From Prosthecobacter sp. (GTDB lineage: Bacteria; Verrucomicrobiota; Verrucomicrobiia; Verrucomicrobiales; Verrucomicrobiaceae): a DNA stretch of 64,000 nt. Below are positions 18,244 through 29,270 of the stretch, piece by piece. Under the pieces are notes generated by a model that had not been told where the DNA came from, made no database searches, and saw only the letters and a program-made list of their open reading frames with translations. The translations under genes were made by a program, and so were the position numbers. The DNA is taken from positions 1-64,000 of the forward strand of contig JAFMIR010000021.1 of NCBI GenBank assembly GCA_017853885.1, in the 5' to 3' direction. The first letter of the stretch is position 1, and every line of letters starts with the position of its first letter.

Positions 18244-18541
18244 TTCTTGGCAGCTTTCGGAGGTAGTTCGCGAATGAAGGCCCAGGAGACTTCGGCTGTT
18301 TGGCCGTTGTCGTAGTGGACGAAGAAGCCGCTGCGTAGCTCTTCATCTCGCTCCACAGATCGCACCGTTGCTTGGGGGCGATCTTGTTGGCCTTCCGAAT
18401 GGTGGAGTGAGGTTCGAGATAGGCGATGCCGTCGTCGAAGGTGACATCAAAGGCGTCTTGCCACTGAAGATAGCTCACCGAGCGCACGCGGGAAAATGTG
18501 CCATTTCCAAAGGGTGCTTTGAGAAGGTTTACGGGCTTCAT
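18240..18541 (-). pseudogene. Small hicB-partner gene with a frameshift
   Basis: The frame opening at 18541 encodes MKPVNLLKAPFGNGTFSRVR and continues protein-like to about residue 55 (TIRKANKIAP). It then becomes a Ser/Thr-rich artefact. A one-base shift at the C5 run (complement of 18374-18378) restores a plausible C-terminus, including LRSGFFVHYDNGQTAEVSW and FIRELPPKAAKK. The restored frame ends in a TGA that overlaps the hicB ATG. The ancestral protein would be about 100 residues. The family is not recognised. It could be a mutation, a sequencing error or programmed slippage. Confidence 0.6.
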
Positions 18542-18705
18542 CGGTAGCGTTGGTGGCTAACTGCTAGGCTGAACTCTAGTCGATTTCGGGGAGCTTTGGC
18601 AACCGACATACTGAACATAGTAAGCGAAGCATCGGGTGGAGCCGCCTGGACGCCCAGGAAACGGCTGGAGGGGGCCTTCGGGGCTGAGAGCAGAATTCGA
18701 ATGAT

Positions 18706-18867
18706 TCAGGCCGATGCGCGGGCGGCAGACTTTCGCATGGATTGCAGCCAGAGGTGGCGCTGGCGGAGCTTGGTGAGCATGTCCAGCTTCTCCAGCCACG
18801 GCAGCTCCCGCAGACGACGGCGTTCCGCGTCCTTGGATTGGATGATCTGCTGCATGGGGTCGCTCAT
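18706..18867 (-). CDS. Small conserved-looking protein, 53 residues
   Basis: Starts MSDPMQQIIQSKDAERRRLR and continues ELPWLEKLDMLTKLRQRHLW, ending with a basic tail. The pattern of a short N-terminus, a charged helix and an LPWLEK-type segment resembles the small partner genes often found with AbiEii-type nucleotidyltransferase toxins; this is a resemblance by eye only. The ATG overlaps the TGA of the preceding 27-codon frame (ATGA). No toxin gene is present nearby. Confidence 0.5.
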   Translation of the reverse strand: MSDPMQQIIQSKDAERRRLRELPWLEKLDMLTKLRQRHLWLQSMRKSAARASA

Positions 18868-18947
18868 GGGGTGAGGAAACGATTCTCGAACTTCGCCCAT
18901 GCTTCAGGCAGGGAATGCCGGGTCAGGATGTCGCGGAAACGTGGCAT
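18864..18947 (-). CDS. 27-residue peptide or gene remnant
   Basis: A short frame (MPRFRDILTRHSLPEAWAKF then ENRFLTP) lies between thiC and the 53-residue gene. A TAA stop lies immediately before its ATG. Its TGA overlaps the next ATG, a coupling seen in true operons. It could be the tail of a lost larger gene now re-initiated, or a leader peptide. No family recognised. Confidence 0.35.
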   Translation of the reverse strand: MPRFRDILTRHSLPEAWAKFENRFLTP

Positions 18948-18958
18948 TTAATCGAAGA

Positions 18959-21169
<2,211 letters not shown>

Positions 21170-22210
21170 TCAGGCAGGCAAAGACTCGGGAGCCGTCTGA
21201 AGGAAAAGAACGGATAGCAGCATCGCGAACAACAGGCAGGCTGCCGCCGCATAGAGTGGCCAATGGAAAAGTTCCTCCACCTCTGTGAACTTGCGGCGCT
21301 CGATCTTGGTCTTTTCCAGCTTATCGATGGTGGAAAAGACCTCGGCCAGGGAGTTCAAATCCTGCGCCATGTAGAACTGGCCGCTGCCAATGGTGGCGAC
21401 TTCTTTGAGCGTCTTTTCATCGAATAATTGCTGTCCCACGGGCGTGAAAGTGCCGCGACGCGGATCAGGAATGACATGGATGCCGGGCGTGCCGATGGCG
21501 ATGGTGTAAATCTTGATGCCGAGGGTGGCCCCGAGGCGCGCGGCATCCTGCGGAGAAAGGCGGCCGGAGTTGTTCGCACCATCCGTGAGCAGGACGATGA
21601 CCTTGCTCTTGGTCTTTTCTTTGTTGAGCCGATTCGCGGCGGAAGCGAGGCCAGATCCGATGGCCGTGCCATCGCCCACACGTTGGGTCTGCACGCGGTC
21701 AAGATTGTTGATCAACCAGTCACGATCGAGCGTGAGCGGGCACGGCAGGTAGGTCTCTCCTGCGAAGGCAACGATACCGATGCGGTCGGATTTGCGCCCC
21801 TGAATGAAATCGGACATCACACGCTTCGCGGCGGTGAGACGATTCACGGGTTGGCCACCAATGAAGAAGTCCTCAATAAGCATCGAGAGGGACACATCCA
21901 CGGTCAGCATGATGGAGATGCCGTCCGATTTTTCCTCTTCGGTAGCGAGGAGTTTTTGCGGACGGGCGAGGGCGCCAATACCGAAAACGATGGCGGCAAG
22001 CACGAGGCTGAACCACATCCAGCCAAAACCCGCGCGCGCCGGTGAGGCGACGCCCCGTAGTAGGGAGACGGTGGGAAAGCGGATGGCTGGCCGCGCGGAA
22101 CGTCCACCACGAATGACGAGCATCAAGGGGATCAGGCCAAGCAGCAGCAGCCACCAAGGCTGCGCGAACTGGAAATCAGGGATGCTAGGAACGGTAAGCG
22201 CAGCGATCAC
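21170..22210 (-). CDS. batA: BatA-like membrane von Willebrand A protein
   Basis: A 346-residue protein with two N-terminal helices (WWLLLLGLIPLMLVI and FSLVLAAIVFGIGAL), a vWA domain with the metal site DVSLSM and a later TDGANNSG, and a C-terminal helix (LYAAAACLLFAMLLSVLFL). This is the BatA layout. It is the last gene of the moxR operon. The start is GTG, overlapping the previous stop (GTGA). Bat proteins are linked to stress tolerance and envelope assembly; the partner is unknown here. Confidence 0.85.
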   Translation of the reverse strand: MIAALTVPSIPDFQFAQPWWLLLLGLIPLMLVIRGGRSARPAIRFPTVSLLRGVASPARAGFGWMWFSLVLAAIVFGIGALARPQKLLATEEEKSDGISIMLTVDVSLSMLIEDFFIGGQPVNRLTAAKRVMSDFIQGRKSDRIGIVAFAGETYLPCPLTLDRDWLINNLDRVQTQRVGDGTAIGSGLASAANRLNKEKTKSKVIVLLTDGANNSGRLSPQDAARLGATLGIKIYTIAIGTPGIHVIPDPRRGTFTPVGQQLFDEKTLKEVATIGSGQFYMAQDLNSLAEVFSTIDKLEKTKIERRKFTEVEELFHWPLYAAAACLLFAMLLSVLFLQTAPESLPA

Positions 22211-22794
22211 AAGCGTTCTTCCTCCACTTTAGCGATGGTTTGATCGATCAAAGCAAGCGCAGCCTCGGCAGTAGCAGGCACGGGCATGAAAGAAAGGTCG
22301 TCACACCACTGGGCCACCGTTGCGAAACGCTCCTTCCAGGCCCCTTCTGCCCGCGGCACAGGCACCCCGGGCTCGAAGTGACGCAAGCCACTGAAGATTT
22401 CTGGCGTGGTGCGACTGATGGCAGGCACGCTGTAGCGCTCGCTGAGGTAGCGCCGCAGAATCTGCGAGACGCGGTGGCTGGTCTCCGCAGGTGGCACGAA
22501 AGCAACACGACCACGTAGCTCATTCAGAGACCTCAAGCATGAGGAAAGCGGCTGCCGCGGTGGAATGTGCGCGGCGGGTTTCGGACGAAGCAGCAGCCAG
22601 ATGATGATGGCGAGAAAAACCAATATGAGCAACCCCATGGCCCACGGCATCCACCAAGCGGGCGGTGAGACGACCTCGCGGGCACCGGGCAGGTCAGGAT
22701 GCGGCAAGGCGGGCGCAGCGGGCAACTGCGGCATTTGCGCGAGCATAGCAGATGCCTGAAACAAGCAGGGCATGATGCACATGACGAGTCTCAT
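22207..22794 (-). CDS. DUF4381 family membrane protein
   Basis: A 195-residue protein with an N-terminal hydrophobic start, a proline-rich stretch and a strong membrane helix (WAMGLLILVFLAIIIWLLL), then a soluble domain with LRRYLSERYSVPAISRTTP. This matches the DUF4381 proteins found between DUF58 and BatA genes in MoxR operons. It overlaps both neighbours by 4 bp, so translation is probably coupled. Confidence 0.8.
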   Translation of the reverse strand: MRLVMCIMPCLFQASAMLAQMPQLPAAPALPHPDLPGAREVVSPPAWWMPWAMGLLILVFLAIIIWLLLRPKPAAHIPPRQPLSSCLRSLNELRGRVAFVPPAETSHRVSQILRRYLSERYSVPAISRTTPEIFSGLRHFEPGVPVPRAEGAWKERFATVAQWCDDLSFMPVPATAEAALALIDQTIAKVEEERL

Positions 22795-23708
22795 CCGCGT
22801 TTCCTCCTTTTGCGGGATCGAAAGTAAGCTTTCAACGCGGGCACGTAGTCTTCATCCGTGCGAATCTCGATCCGTTCCACGCCGCTGCTTTGTAGCAAAT
22901 GCGAGATGGACTCTTGGTGTGCCTTCATGCGTTCCTCGTACTGCTGACGCACATTAGCATCTGAGGTGTTCACGAGCACCTCCTCACCGGTTTCGGGATC
23001 CTGAAGCACCACACGACCTACCTTCGGCAGCTCCAACTCACGCGGGTCAGTGACATGTGCTACGACGACATCGTGCTTCGCGGCAGCGGCACGAAGCGTT
23101 TTCTCCCAGGAGTGGGATGGCGTGATGAGATCCGAAACCAGCACGACGAGGGCCCGATGTGCGATGCGACCCAGAGCAAGCTCCAACGCCGGTTTGATGT
23201 CGGTGCCGGAATGAGCGGGAGCGCAGTTCAAGATATCGCGCAAAATGCGCAGAGCGTGCGAGGCTCCTTTGCGGGCCGGAAGATAAGCCTCAACCTGATC
23301 CGAGAACAGCGTCACGCCCACCTTGTCTTGATTCTGCACCGCACTGAAAGCAAACACGGCAGCGATCTCGGCGGCTCGTTCGCGTTTTGTGTCATCATAG
23401 CTGCCGTAGTCGCCAGAGCCGCTGACATCAACGCACAGCATCACAGTAAGCTCTCGCTCCTCGATATATTTACGCACAAAGGGCTCATTCATGCGGGCAG
23501 TGACATTCCAGTCCAAGAAGCGCACGTCGTCGCCGGCCTGATACTCACGGAAATCATCGAACTCGATCCCCTGCCCTTTGAAGCGAGAGTGATATTGCCC
23601 TCCGAGGATCTCCTTTACCATACCACGCGTGAGCAGCTCGATGCGCCTCACGCGCTTCAGAATGCGCGTCAGACGAGCGTCGTTTTCACTAGTGGCAGCG
23701 GCGGGCAT
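22791..23708 (-). CDS. DUF58 family protein (copy 2, moxR operon)
   Basis: A 305-residue DUF58 protein. The hallmark GIEFDDFREYQAGDDVRFLDW is followed by vWA-type MLCVDVSGSGDY. It lies directly after moxR, the standard arrangement in which the ATPase and the DUF58/vWA proteins act as a chaperone-like complex. The ATG at 23708 (11 bp after the moxR stop, with TGAGGG upstream) is preferred to the TTG at 23723. Confidence 0.88.
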   Translation of the reverse strand: MPAAATSENDARLTRILKRVRRIELLTRGMVKEILGGQYHSRFKGQGIEFDDFREYQAGDDVRFLDWNVTARMNEPFVRKYIEERELTVMLCVDVSGSGDYGSYDDTKRERAAEIAAVFAFSAVQNQDKVGVTLFSDQVEAYLPARKGASHALRILRDILNCAPAHSGTDIKPALELALGRIAHRALVVLVSDLITPSHSWEKTLRAAAAKHDVVVAHVTDPRELELPKVGRVVLQDPETGEEVLVNTSDANVRQQYEERMKAHQESISHLLQSSGVERIEIRTDEDYVPALKAYFRSRKRRKRG

Positions 23709-23719
23709 GATTTGCGCCC

Positions 23720-24757
23720 TCAAGGCACCGGAATCTTATCGAGCAGCGTTTTGATCACGTCCTCAGAGGTGACACCCTCGGCTTCCGCCTCGTAGCTGAG
23801 AAGGATGCGATGGCGAAGGATGTCAGGAGCGAGGTCCTTGATGTCCTGCGGAGTGACGTAATTCCGGCCCTGGAGGAAGGCTTGGGCCTTGGCAGCAAGG
23901 GCGAGATTGATGGTTCCGCGCGGCGAAGCGCCGCATCGAATCAGCAACTTGAGATGCGGAGCCACATTTTCCGGAGAACGAGATGCCTGAATGATCGCAA
24001 CGATGTAGTCGCGGATCTTTTCATCCATGTAGAGGCCATTGACGATCTTTCGGCTGGCGACCACGTCAGCGACATTCGTGATAGAATTCACATCGAGCTT
24101 AGGCGCGGAGGTGGCCATGGCATCCAGCACTTGGCGCTCCTCTCGTGGCGTAGGATAGGTCACACGCACTTTGAAGAGAAAGCGGTCGAGCTGGGCCTCA
24201 GGCAATGTGTAGGTGCCCTCTTGGTCGATTGGGTTCTGCGTGGCGAGCACCATGAAAGGATCGGATAGCTTGTGTGTGACCTCACCAATGGTTACCTGAC
24301 GCTCCTGCATGGCCTCCAATAGCGCTGACTGCACCTTTGCGGGTGCGCGGTTGATTTCATCGGCGAGCACGAGGTTCGAAAAAATAGGACCAAGGCGTGG
24401 AGTGAAGGTGCCATCTTTGGGATGATACACCATCGTGCCAATGACATCGGCGGGGAGAAGATCCGGTGTGAACTGGATGCGTTGGAACTTCGCGTTCAAC
24501 GCACCGGCGAGAGTGCGGACAGCGAGTGTCTTGGCCAGACCCGGAACGCCTTCGAGGAGGACGTGCCCGTTGGTAAGCAAGGCGACCAGCAGGCGGTCCA
24601 CGAGGTCGGCCTGACCAACAAGCACACGAGCGATCTCTTGGCGCAGTGGGGTCACCCAAGCGGAAGCTTTCGCAATGGCGTCCTGATCAGGAACATTCGA
24701 AACGGCTGGATTAGCCGGGGCGGAGGGAATAGCAGGAGGAGTGGCGGAATCGGACAT
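23720..24757 (-). CDS. moxR: MoxR-type AAA+ ATPase
   Basis: A 345-residue ATPase. The Walker A motif is GVPGLAKT, Walker B is LVLADEINR, and sensor/arginine-finger regions follow (LATQNPIDQEGTYTLPEAQL). It heads an operon with DUF58, DUF4381 and BatA genes. MoxR proteins work with vWA-domain partners in the maturation or insertion of complexes. The start at 24757 (MSDSATPPAIP) is preferred over the longer frame. Confidence 0.92.
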   Translation of the reverse strand: MSDSATPPAIPSAPANPAVSNVPDQDAIAKASAWVTPLRQEIARVLVGQADLVDRLLVALLTNGHVLLEGVPGLAKTLAVRTLAGALNAKFQRIQFTPDLLPADVIGTMVYHPKDGTFTPRLGPIFSNLVLADEINRAPAKVQSALLEAMQERQVTIGEVTHKLSDPFMVLATQNPIDQEGTYTLPEAQLDRFLFKVRVTYPTPREERQVLDAMATSAPKLDVNSITNVADVVASRKIVNGLYMDEKIRDYIVAIIQASRSPENVAPHLKLLIRCGASPRGTINLALAAKAQAFLQGRNYVTPQDIKDLAPDILRHRILLSYEAEAEGVTSEDVIKTLLDKIPVP

Positions 24758-24957
24758 GAAGGCGTCGACACTGCTCAACGGGAGCGGCGGGGGCGTCAAC
24801 TCCGCAAAGCACAAGGACGCTCCTTCGCTCTCTTTCAGTCCGGCGGGCAATTGCGGCTGAAAATGCCTCAACTGAAGAGCGTGACTGCTGACCAGCCATG
24901 GCAGACCTCGGACAATGGTGTTTTAGACGGCCTGCTTGATAGCTAGTGGAGGCAAAC

Positions 24958-25962
24958 TCAAGCGATCTCGACCGTGACGGCAGCAGATGAGTTCATCTCA
25001 CCGATGACCACCGCGCCTGATCCGCAAGCAAGAACCTTATCCGCCTGATCCGGAGAGACGATGGCCACCCAGCCGATTCCCATGTTGAATGTATCGATCG
25101 CATCAGACTTGTCCGCATGCTGAAGGACTTTTTGCACGACATCATTTTGCCAGAAGGGGATACGCAACTGGGCACCAAGACCACGCTTGAGGAACATGCG
25201 TCCAAGGTTTTCCGGCAGGCCGCCGCCCGTGATATGGGCCATGGCTTTTGGCTTGATACCGGCAGCCTTGAGAGCCTTGGGCTGCTCGTGATAAAGGAGC
25301 GTGGGATGCAGGAGCGTGTGCATTTCCTCCGCGCTGAATTTGAGGCCTTCCTTCTCGATAATACGGCGCACAAGGCTAAAGCCGTTGGCGTGGAAACCCG
25401 CGCTCTTCCAACCAACGAGCACATCACCGGCAGCAATGGAGCCGGGATCGAGGAGGTCCTCTTTTTCACAAGCACCGATGGCGAAACCGCTGAGCTCCAC
25501 CATGCCCTCTGGCACCATGCCAGGCATTTCGGCTGTCTCACCGCCAGCAAGGATGCAATCACATGCCTCAAGATATTCAGTCATCCCGGCGATGATGCGA
25601 GTGATCTGCGTCTTTTGAATCTTGGGAATACCCACATAATCCAAAAATAGAATGGGATCAGCCCCGGTGGTGAGCACGTCGTTCACATTCATGGCGACGA
25701 GATCTTTTCCGGCAGCCTCAAGCTCGTCGTGCTTCAGCAAAAGCTCAATCTTGGTGCCTACGCCATCGCATCCAGTAAGGATCATGGGGTGCTTGTATGC
25801 GCTGAGATCGTAAGCGGCGGCGAAAAGACCAAAAGGATTGGCCAGCTTGCGATTGCGCTGGGTGCGTTTCACCAGCACGCCGATGTCATCGACCAACGAT
25901 GCTGCTTCGTGAATGTCGACTCCGGCTTGCTTGTAAGTATGGGCTGCTGCTGTGGAACTCAT
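24958..25962 (-). CDS. purM: Phosphoribosylformylglycinamidine cyclo-ligase PurM
   Basis: A 334-residue enzyme that closes the imidazole ring of AIR in purine synthesis, using ATP. Family motifs: YKQAGVDI at the N-terminus, TGCDGVGTKIELL, AMNVNDVLTTGADPI, GGETAEMPGM and HITGGGLPENL, with FNMGIGW near the end. Full length. It is separated from the moxR operon by about 200 bp and from the upstream heparinase-like gene by about 100 bp. Confidence 0.96.
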   Translation of the reverse strand: MSSTAAAHTYKQAGVDIHEAASLVDDIGVLVKRTQRNRKLANPFGLFAAAYDLSAYKHPMILTGCDGVGTKIELLLKHDELEAAGKDLVAMNVNDVLTTGADPILFLDYVGIPKIQKTQITRIIAGMTEYLEACDCILAGGETAEMPGMVPEGMVELSGFAIGACEKEDLLDPGSIAAGDVLVGWKSAGFHANGFSLVRRIIEKEGLKFSAEEMHTLLHPTLLYHEQPKALKAAGIKPKAMAHITGGGLPENLGRMFLKRGLGAQLRIPFWQNDVVQKVLQHADKSDAIDTFNMGIGWVAIVSPDQADKVLACGSGAVVIGEMNSSAAVTVEIA

Positions 25963-26060
25963 GTGGGAGGCCGCGTTTAGCCCGGATGCCGCAGCGACTC
26001 AAACAGAAAGTCACCCATGCGACCACCCTAGTTTCCGCAAATTCGAAAAGTCATCGCTCC

Positions 26061-28403
26061 CTACTTTTTCTTCACCCACGCAGCAATGGGCGTAGGCGTG
26101 TGCGCCGGGGCTGACTCACCGGTGGTAAAAGTGATGCAGAGGCTCAATTCTCCCTTCGCATCAGGCACGGTGGCTTGAAGGATTTTCACGCCTTCCCCTC
26201 TGCCATCCTTGTCCTTGCCCACGGTGCGAGCCTGTTCGCTGACTTTTTCAGGTGGCTCACCCACACTGAAAGTGGCTCCCTTTGGCGAAACGATGGTGGC
26301 AAGCAGCTTCTTGTTGTTCAGCGTTAGCACGGCACTGGCACCATCCGGCGCGATTTCCGCCTTGGTCATCATGCTCCAGACTAGGTTCTTAGAATTTTTT
26401 ACGCTCAGATCATCTTGGATCACGAGATAGGGTGCCGCGCCTCGCATCACCATGACCCCCCGATGAACATCTTTCGCGAACTTGTCGTAGGCCTTGGTCA
26501 TATCCACAACGGCAAGCCCCTGCTCAGGAGTGGACTGCCCCAGTAGCACCGATGCGCGGGCATCCATCTCCTGGTTTTCGCCAAGGCTAAGCGTGTTTTG
26601 CCCAGCGGTGCCTTCGAGGAAGAGCGAGTAACGCTTCGTGCGATCCATGCCCGGCTTGACGTCTGTGCCCGGCACACGGTCGTTTTCGGCACCGAGTTCC
26701 AACCCCCAACGAACGCCTCCTGCTTCGAGGATGAAACTGCCGATGTCCAACTGACCGTGCAGATCACGATTGTCACCACCTTTCACAGCCACGTAAAGGT
26801 CTTCCTTGCCCCAGCCACTTCGCACTGTAGCCGCGATGCCTCCAGACATGGCAAATTCTGTGCTCTCTGGAGTGCCGTCTCCTGCCGCGTGAGGGTTATA
26901 ATACATGAAATGCCCAGCGTGACCGAAATAAGAAGATGTCACGGCCATTTTGGCCCCAGGACCGACGGCTGGGATCCCAGGATTCCCATGCAAGCCGCAT
27001 AGCCAAGTGGCAACCCACGGCCTTCCTCCACCCACAGTGCTGTCACCATAGTTGAATGGCAATCCGGTAGGACCGTAGAGATGCAGGCGCGCCAATCCAA
27101 ATTGGGGAATGCCCTCTAGCATTGTGAGGCCGAGATCCTTGCCTGCGGCGCTGCGCAGGGATTGAATGACCATAATGGCATAATCCATTACCGAATCTCC
27201 TGCAGCCATACCCTCAGGCCATACTCCACCGGGAGCAAAACGCTGGATACCCTCGCCAAAGACCTTGGAGGCCTCGTTGGCACACTTTTTGGCCATATCA
27301 GGTGCCTCATCGACAAAGCCGATGGCCGTGAGCAGAAGAGCGGAAGCAATGGTCATCTGCTCGGAATTGACTGGCGCATCCTCTTCCTTGCCGGCTTTCG
27401 GGGCAACCTTCTTGGGCGGAGCTTTCTTCTTGGGGGGATCGCTTGCCCCAGGTGCCGTGCCGAAGGCCGTGGGAGGAACGGGTTCTTCGTTCAGATGGGC
27501 GATTAGCGCATCCACCCCCTTCTGCTCGAGAAAAGCCCTAATCTCCGTGGCTTGCTGGTCATTGAATCCATCTCGGAACCAATCATAGGCAAGCGTTACG
27601 GCAATCACCATATCCGCCACGGCCTGCGCCTCAGTGGGGTGCCAGTCGCGAAAATTGGTTTTATCGCACAGCAAAACAGCTTCGCGCACCGCACGCTCTT
27701 TCCATTTCAAATCCCCATCGCCGTAATGCAACGCAGCGAGCAACCCCATCCGATAGATGGCCTTGGAGCCTTCGCTGGTCTGGCCGGTGATTTCTCCATT
27801 GATGCGATTGAGTTCGGGGTCCTTCAAAAGTTCTTCACCCGAGGCCTTCAGCGTTTCAAGCAACTTAGCCAGCACAGGATCGGTGGCGATCTGCCCTTTG
27901 ACAGCATTCCAACCATTGATGTTTTGGATAAGGCGCGGGCGGACCTTCTGGATACCCCCGAGATAGTCATTGGCAGCCGGAGCCTTGAACTTTGAGATCG
28001 GGTTGATGACGATGGCCGGGCGTGGGGGGGCGGGCTTCTTGGGAACAGCTGTAGCTTTGCTTTTCGGAGCAGCAGGTGCTGGAGTAGCACCTGGTGTGGC
28101 TGCTGTGGCAGGCATGGCAGCGGGAGCTGCGGCTGGCGGTGCAGTTTTCATCGCAGCATAGCGATTCTTGGCGTACTCAAAATCCGCAGCGCTGAGACTG
28201 GCGATGGGGACATCAAACTCACGACCATCCTTCGTCTTAATTTTGACGGAGCGGGCCACGGCATCTACAGAGATGAGAGTGGCCTCGACCGTCTTTCCAG
28301 CGGTGTTGGTCCAAACGTGATACTCCTCAGCGAGTTGTCCATTCACGACGGAAAGGGCAACGAATATGGCGCAAGTATAGGCAATGCGTAAGAACGACTT
28401 CAT
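26061..28403 (-). CDS. SHD1 plus heparinase II/III-like exported protein
   Basis: A 780-residue protein with a signal peptide (MKSFLRIAYTCAIFVALSVV). Residues about 25-85 form an SHD1-like domain (WTNTAGKTVEATLISVDA with KIKTKDGREFDVPIASLS). A Pro/Ala-rich linker follows. The rest resembles heparinase II/III lyases: an alpha/alpha toroid, then a beta domain with GGDNRDLHGQLDIGSFILEA. Such enzymes degrade uronate-containing polysaccharides by elimination. Which residues act as base cannot be fixed by eye. The ATG at 28403 begins the signal peptide. Confidence 0.75.
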   Translation of the reverse strand: MKSFLRIAYTCAIFVALSVVNGQLAEEYHVWTNTAGKTVEATLISVDAVARSVKIKTKDGREFDVPIASLSAADFEYAKNRYAAMKTAPPAAAPAAMPATAATPGATPAPAAPKSKATAVPKKPAPPRPAIVINPISKFKAPAANDYLGGIQKVRPRLIQNINGWNAVKGQIATDPVLAKLLETLKASGEELLKDPELNRINGEITGQTSEGSKAIYRMGLLAALHYGDGDLKWKERAVREAVLLCDKTNFRDWHPTEAQAVADMVIAVTLAYDWFRDGFNDQQATEIRAFLEQKGVDALIAHLNEEPVPPTAFGTAPGASDPPKKKAPPKKVAPKAGKEEDAPVNSEQMTIASALLLTAIGFVDEAPDMAKKCANEASKVFGEGIQRFAPGGVWPEGMAAGDSVMDYAIMVIQSLRSAAGKDLGLTMLEGIPQFGLARLHLYGPTGLPFNYGDSTVGGGRPWVATWLCGLHGNPGIPAVGPGAKMAVTSSYFGHAGHFMYYNPHAAGDGTPESTEFAMSGGIAATVRSGWGKEDLYVAVKGGDNRDLHGQLDIGSFILEAGGVRWGLELGAENDRVPGTDVKPGMDRTKRYSLFLEGTAGQNTLSLGENQEMDARASVLLGQSTPEQGLAVVDMTKAYDKFAKDVHRGVMVMRGAAPYLVIQDDLSVKNSKNLVWSMMTKAEIAPDGASAVLTLNNKKLLATIVSPKGATFSVGEPPEKVSEQARTVGKDKDGRGEGVKILQATVPDAKGELSLCITFTTGESAPAHTPTPIAAWVKKK

Positions 28404-28489
28404 GACAAAAGGCGGTGTGCAAGAACGACTGCTCAAAGCAGCCCCTTTCCACGCCATGGGTCAAGCACGAAGTCCACTGTGCGGAAACC

Positions 28490-29194
28490 TTAGGCCGTCA
28501 CTGCCGTATCAGCCGCGCCCTCACGCTTGTTTTTCATGAAACGAATGTCCTCAGCCCTTTCGATGAAAACCGTATCCTCACAGATGTTTTTGGCATGGTC
28601 CCCCACGCGTTCTAGGAAGCGGGCAATGAAAATCAGATGAATGTAGCCTTCGAGCGCTGTCTGACGGCTTTCCATCACGGCAATCAATTCCCGATCAAGC
28701 GCCTTCTCTGAATTATCGAGTTCCTTGTCAAGTAGACGAGCTGCAGCAGCGGCATCGGAATTCGCATCAATGAAAGACTGAATGCTTGCCTCCAGGTTTC
28801 GGGCGCACAGTTCATACACCGGCTGGATGAGCTTCACTTCCGGCATCTCCGGCAGGCTGTTGATAATACGCGCACGCTTGGCAATGCTACTGGCTTGATC
28901 GGCGATGCGTTCGAGATTGTTCGCCACCCGGATGGTACCCATCACAGCACGTAGATCGTGCGCTGTAGGCTGAAATTTCACCAACACCTGCATACCGAGT
29001 TTGTCCACGGCCTTCTCCAACTCGTTGACATCTTGGTCTGCCGCGATAGCCGCATTGCACAGGTCTGTATCACGCTCCAAAAGGCCGCGCATGGCGCAGG
29101 CGAGATTCTTTTGAGCCATGCTGGCCATGGCTAGCACATCCTGACGCAGGCGGTCGAGGGCGGCGTTGAAGGTGGAGAGGATGTGTTCGTGCAT
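28490..29194 (-). CDS. phoU: PhoU-like phosphate regulator
   Basis: A 234-residue all-helical protein with two PhoU repeats. Typical segments are MAQKNLACAMRGLLERDTDL, then DLRAVMGTIRVANNLERIAD in the first repeat, and YIHLIFIARFLERVGDHAKN in the second. PhoU restrains Pho signalling and phosphate uptake; the pst genes are not here. The ATG at 29194 fits the family start (MHEHILSTFNAALDRLRQ). Confidence 0.92.
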   Translation of the reverse strand: MHEHILSTFNAALDRLRQDVLAMASMAQKNLACAMRGLLERDTDLCNAAIAADQDVNELEKAVDKLGMQVLVKFQPTAHDLRAVMGTIRVANNLERIADQASSIAKRARIINSLPEMPEVKLIQPVYELCARNLEASIQSFIDANSDAAAAARLLDKELDNSEKALDRELIAVMESRQTALEGYIHLIFIARFLERVGDHAKNICEDTVFIERAEDIRFMKNKREGAADTAVTA

Positions 29195-29270
29195 CGGTTT
29201 CGTTACATGAATAAGCTGATCGAACCAAACAGCATGTGACGATTTCGCCCCAATAAGTAGCGAAATCCGC

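Noticed and set aside
26598..27002. Plus-strand frames inside the heparinase-like gene
   Set aside because: They are shadows of the minus-strand gene with no motifs or ribosome site.
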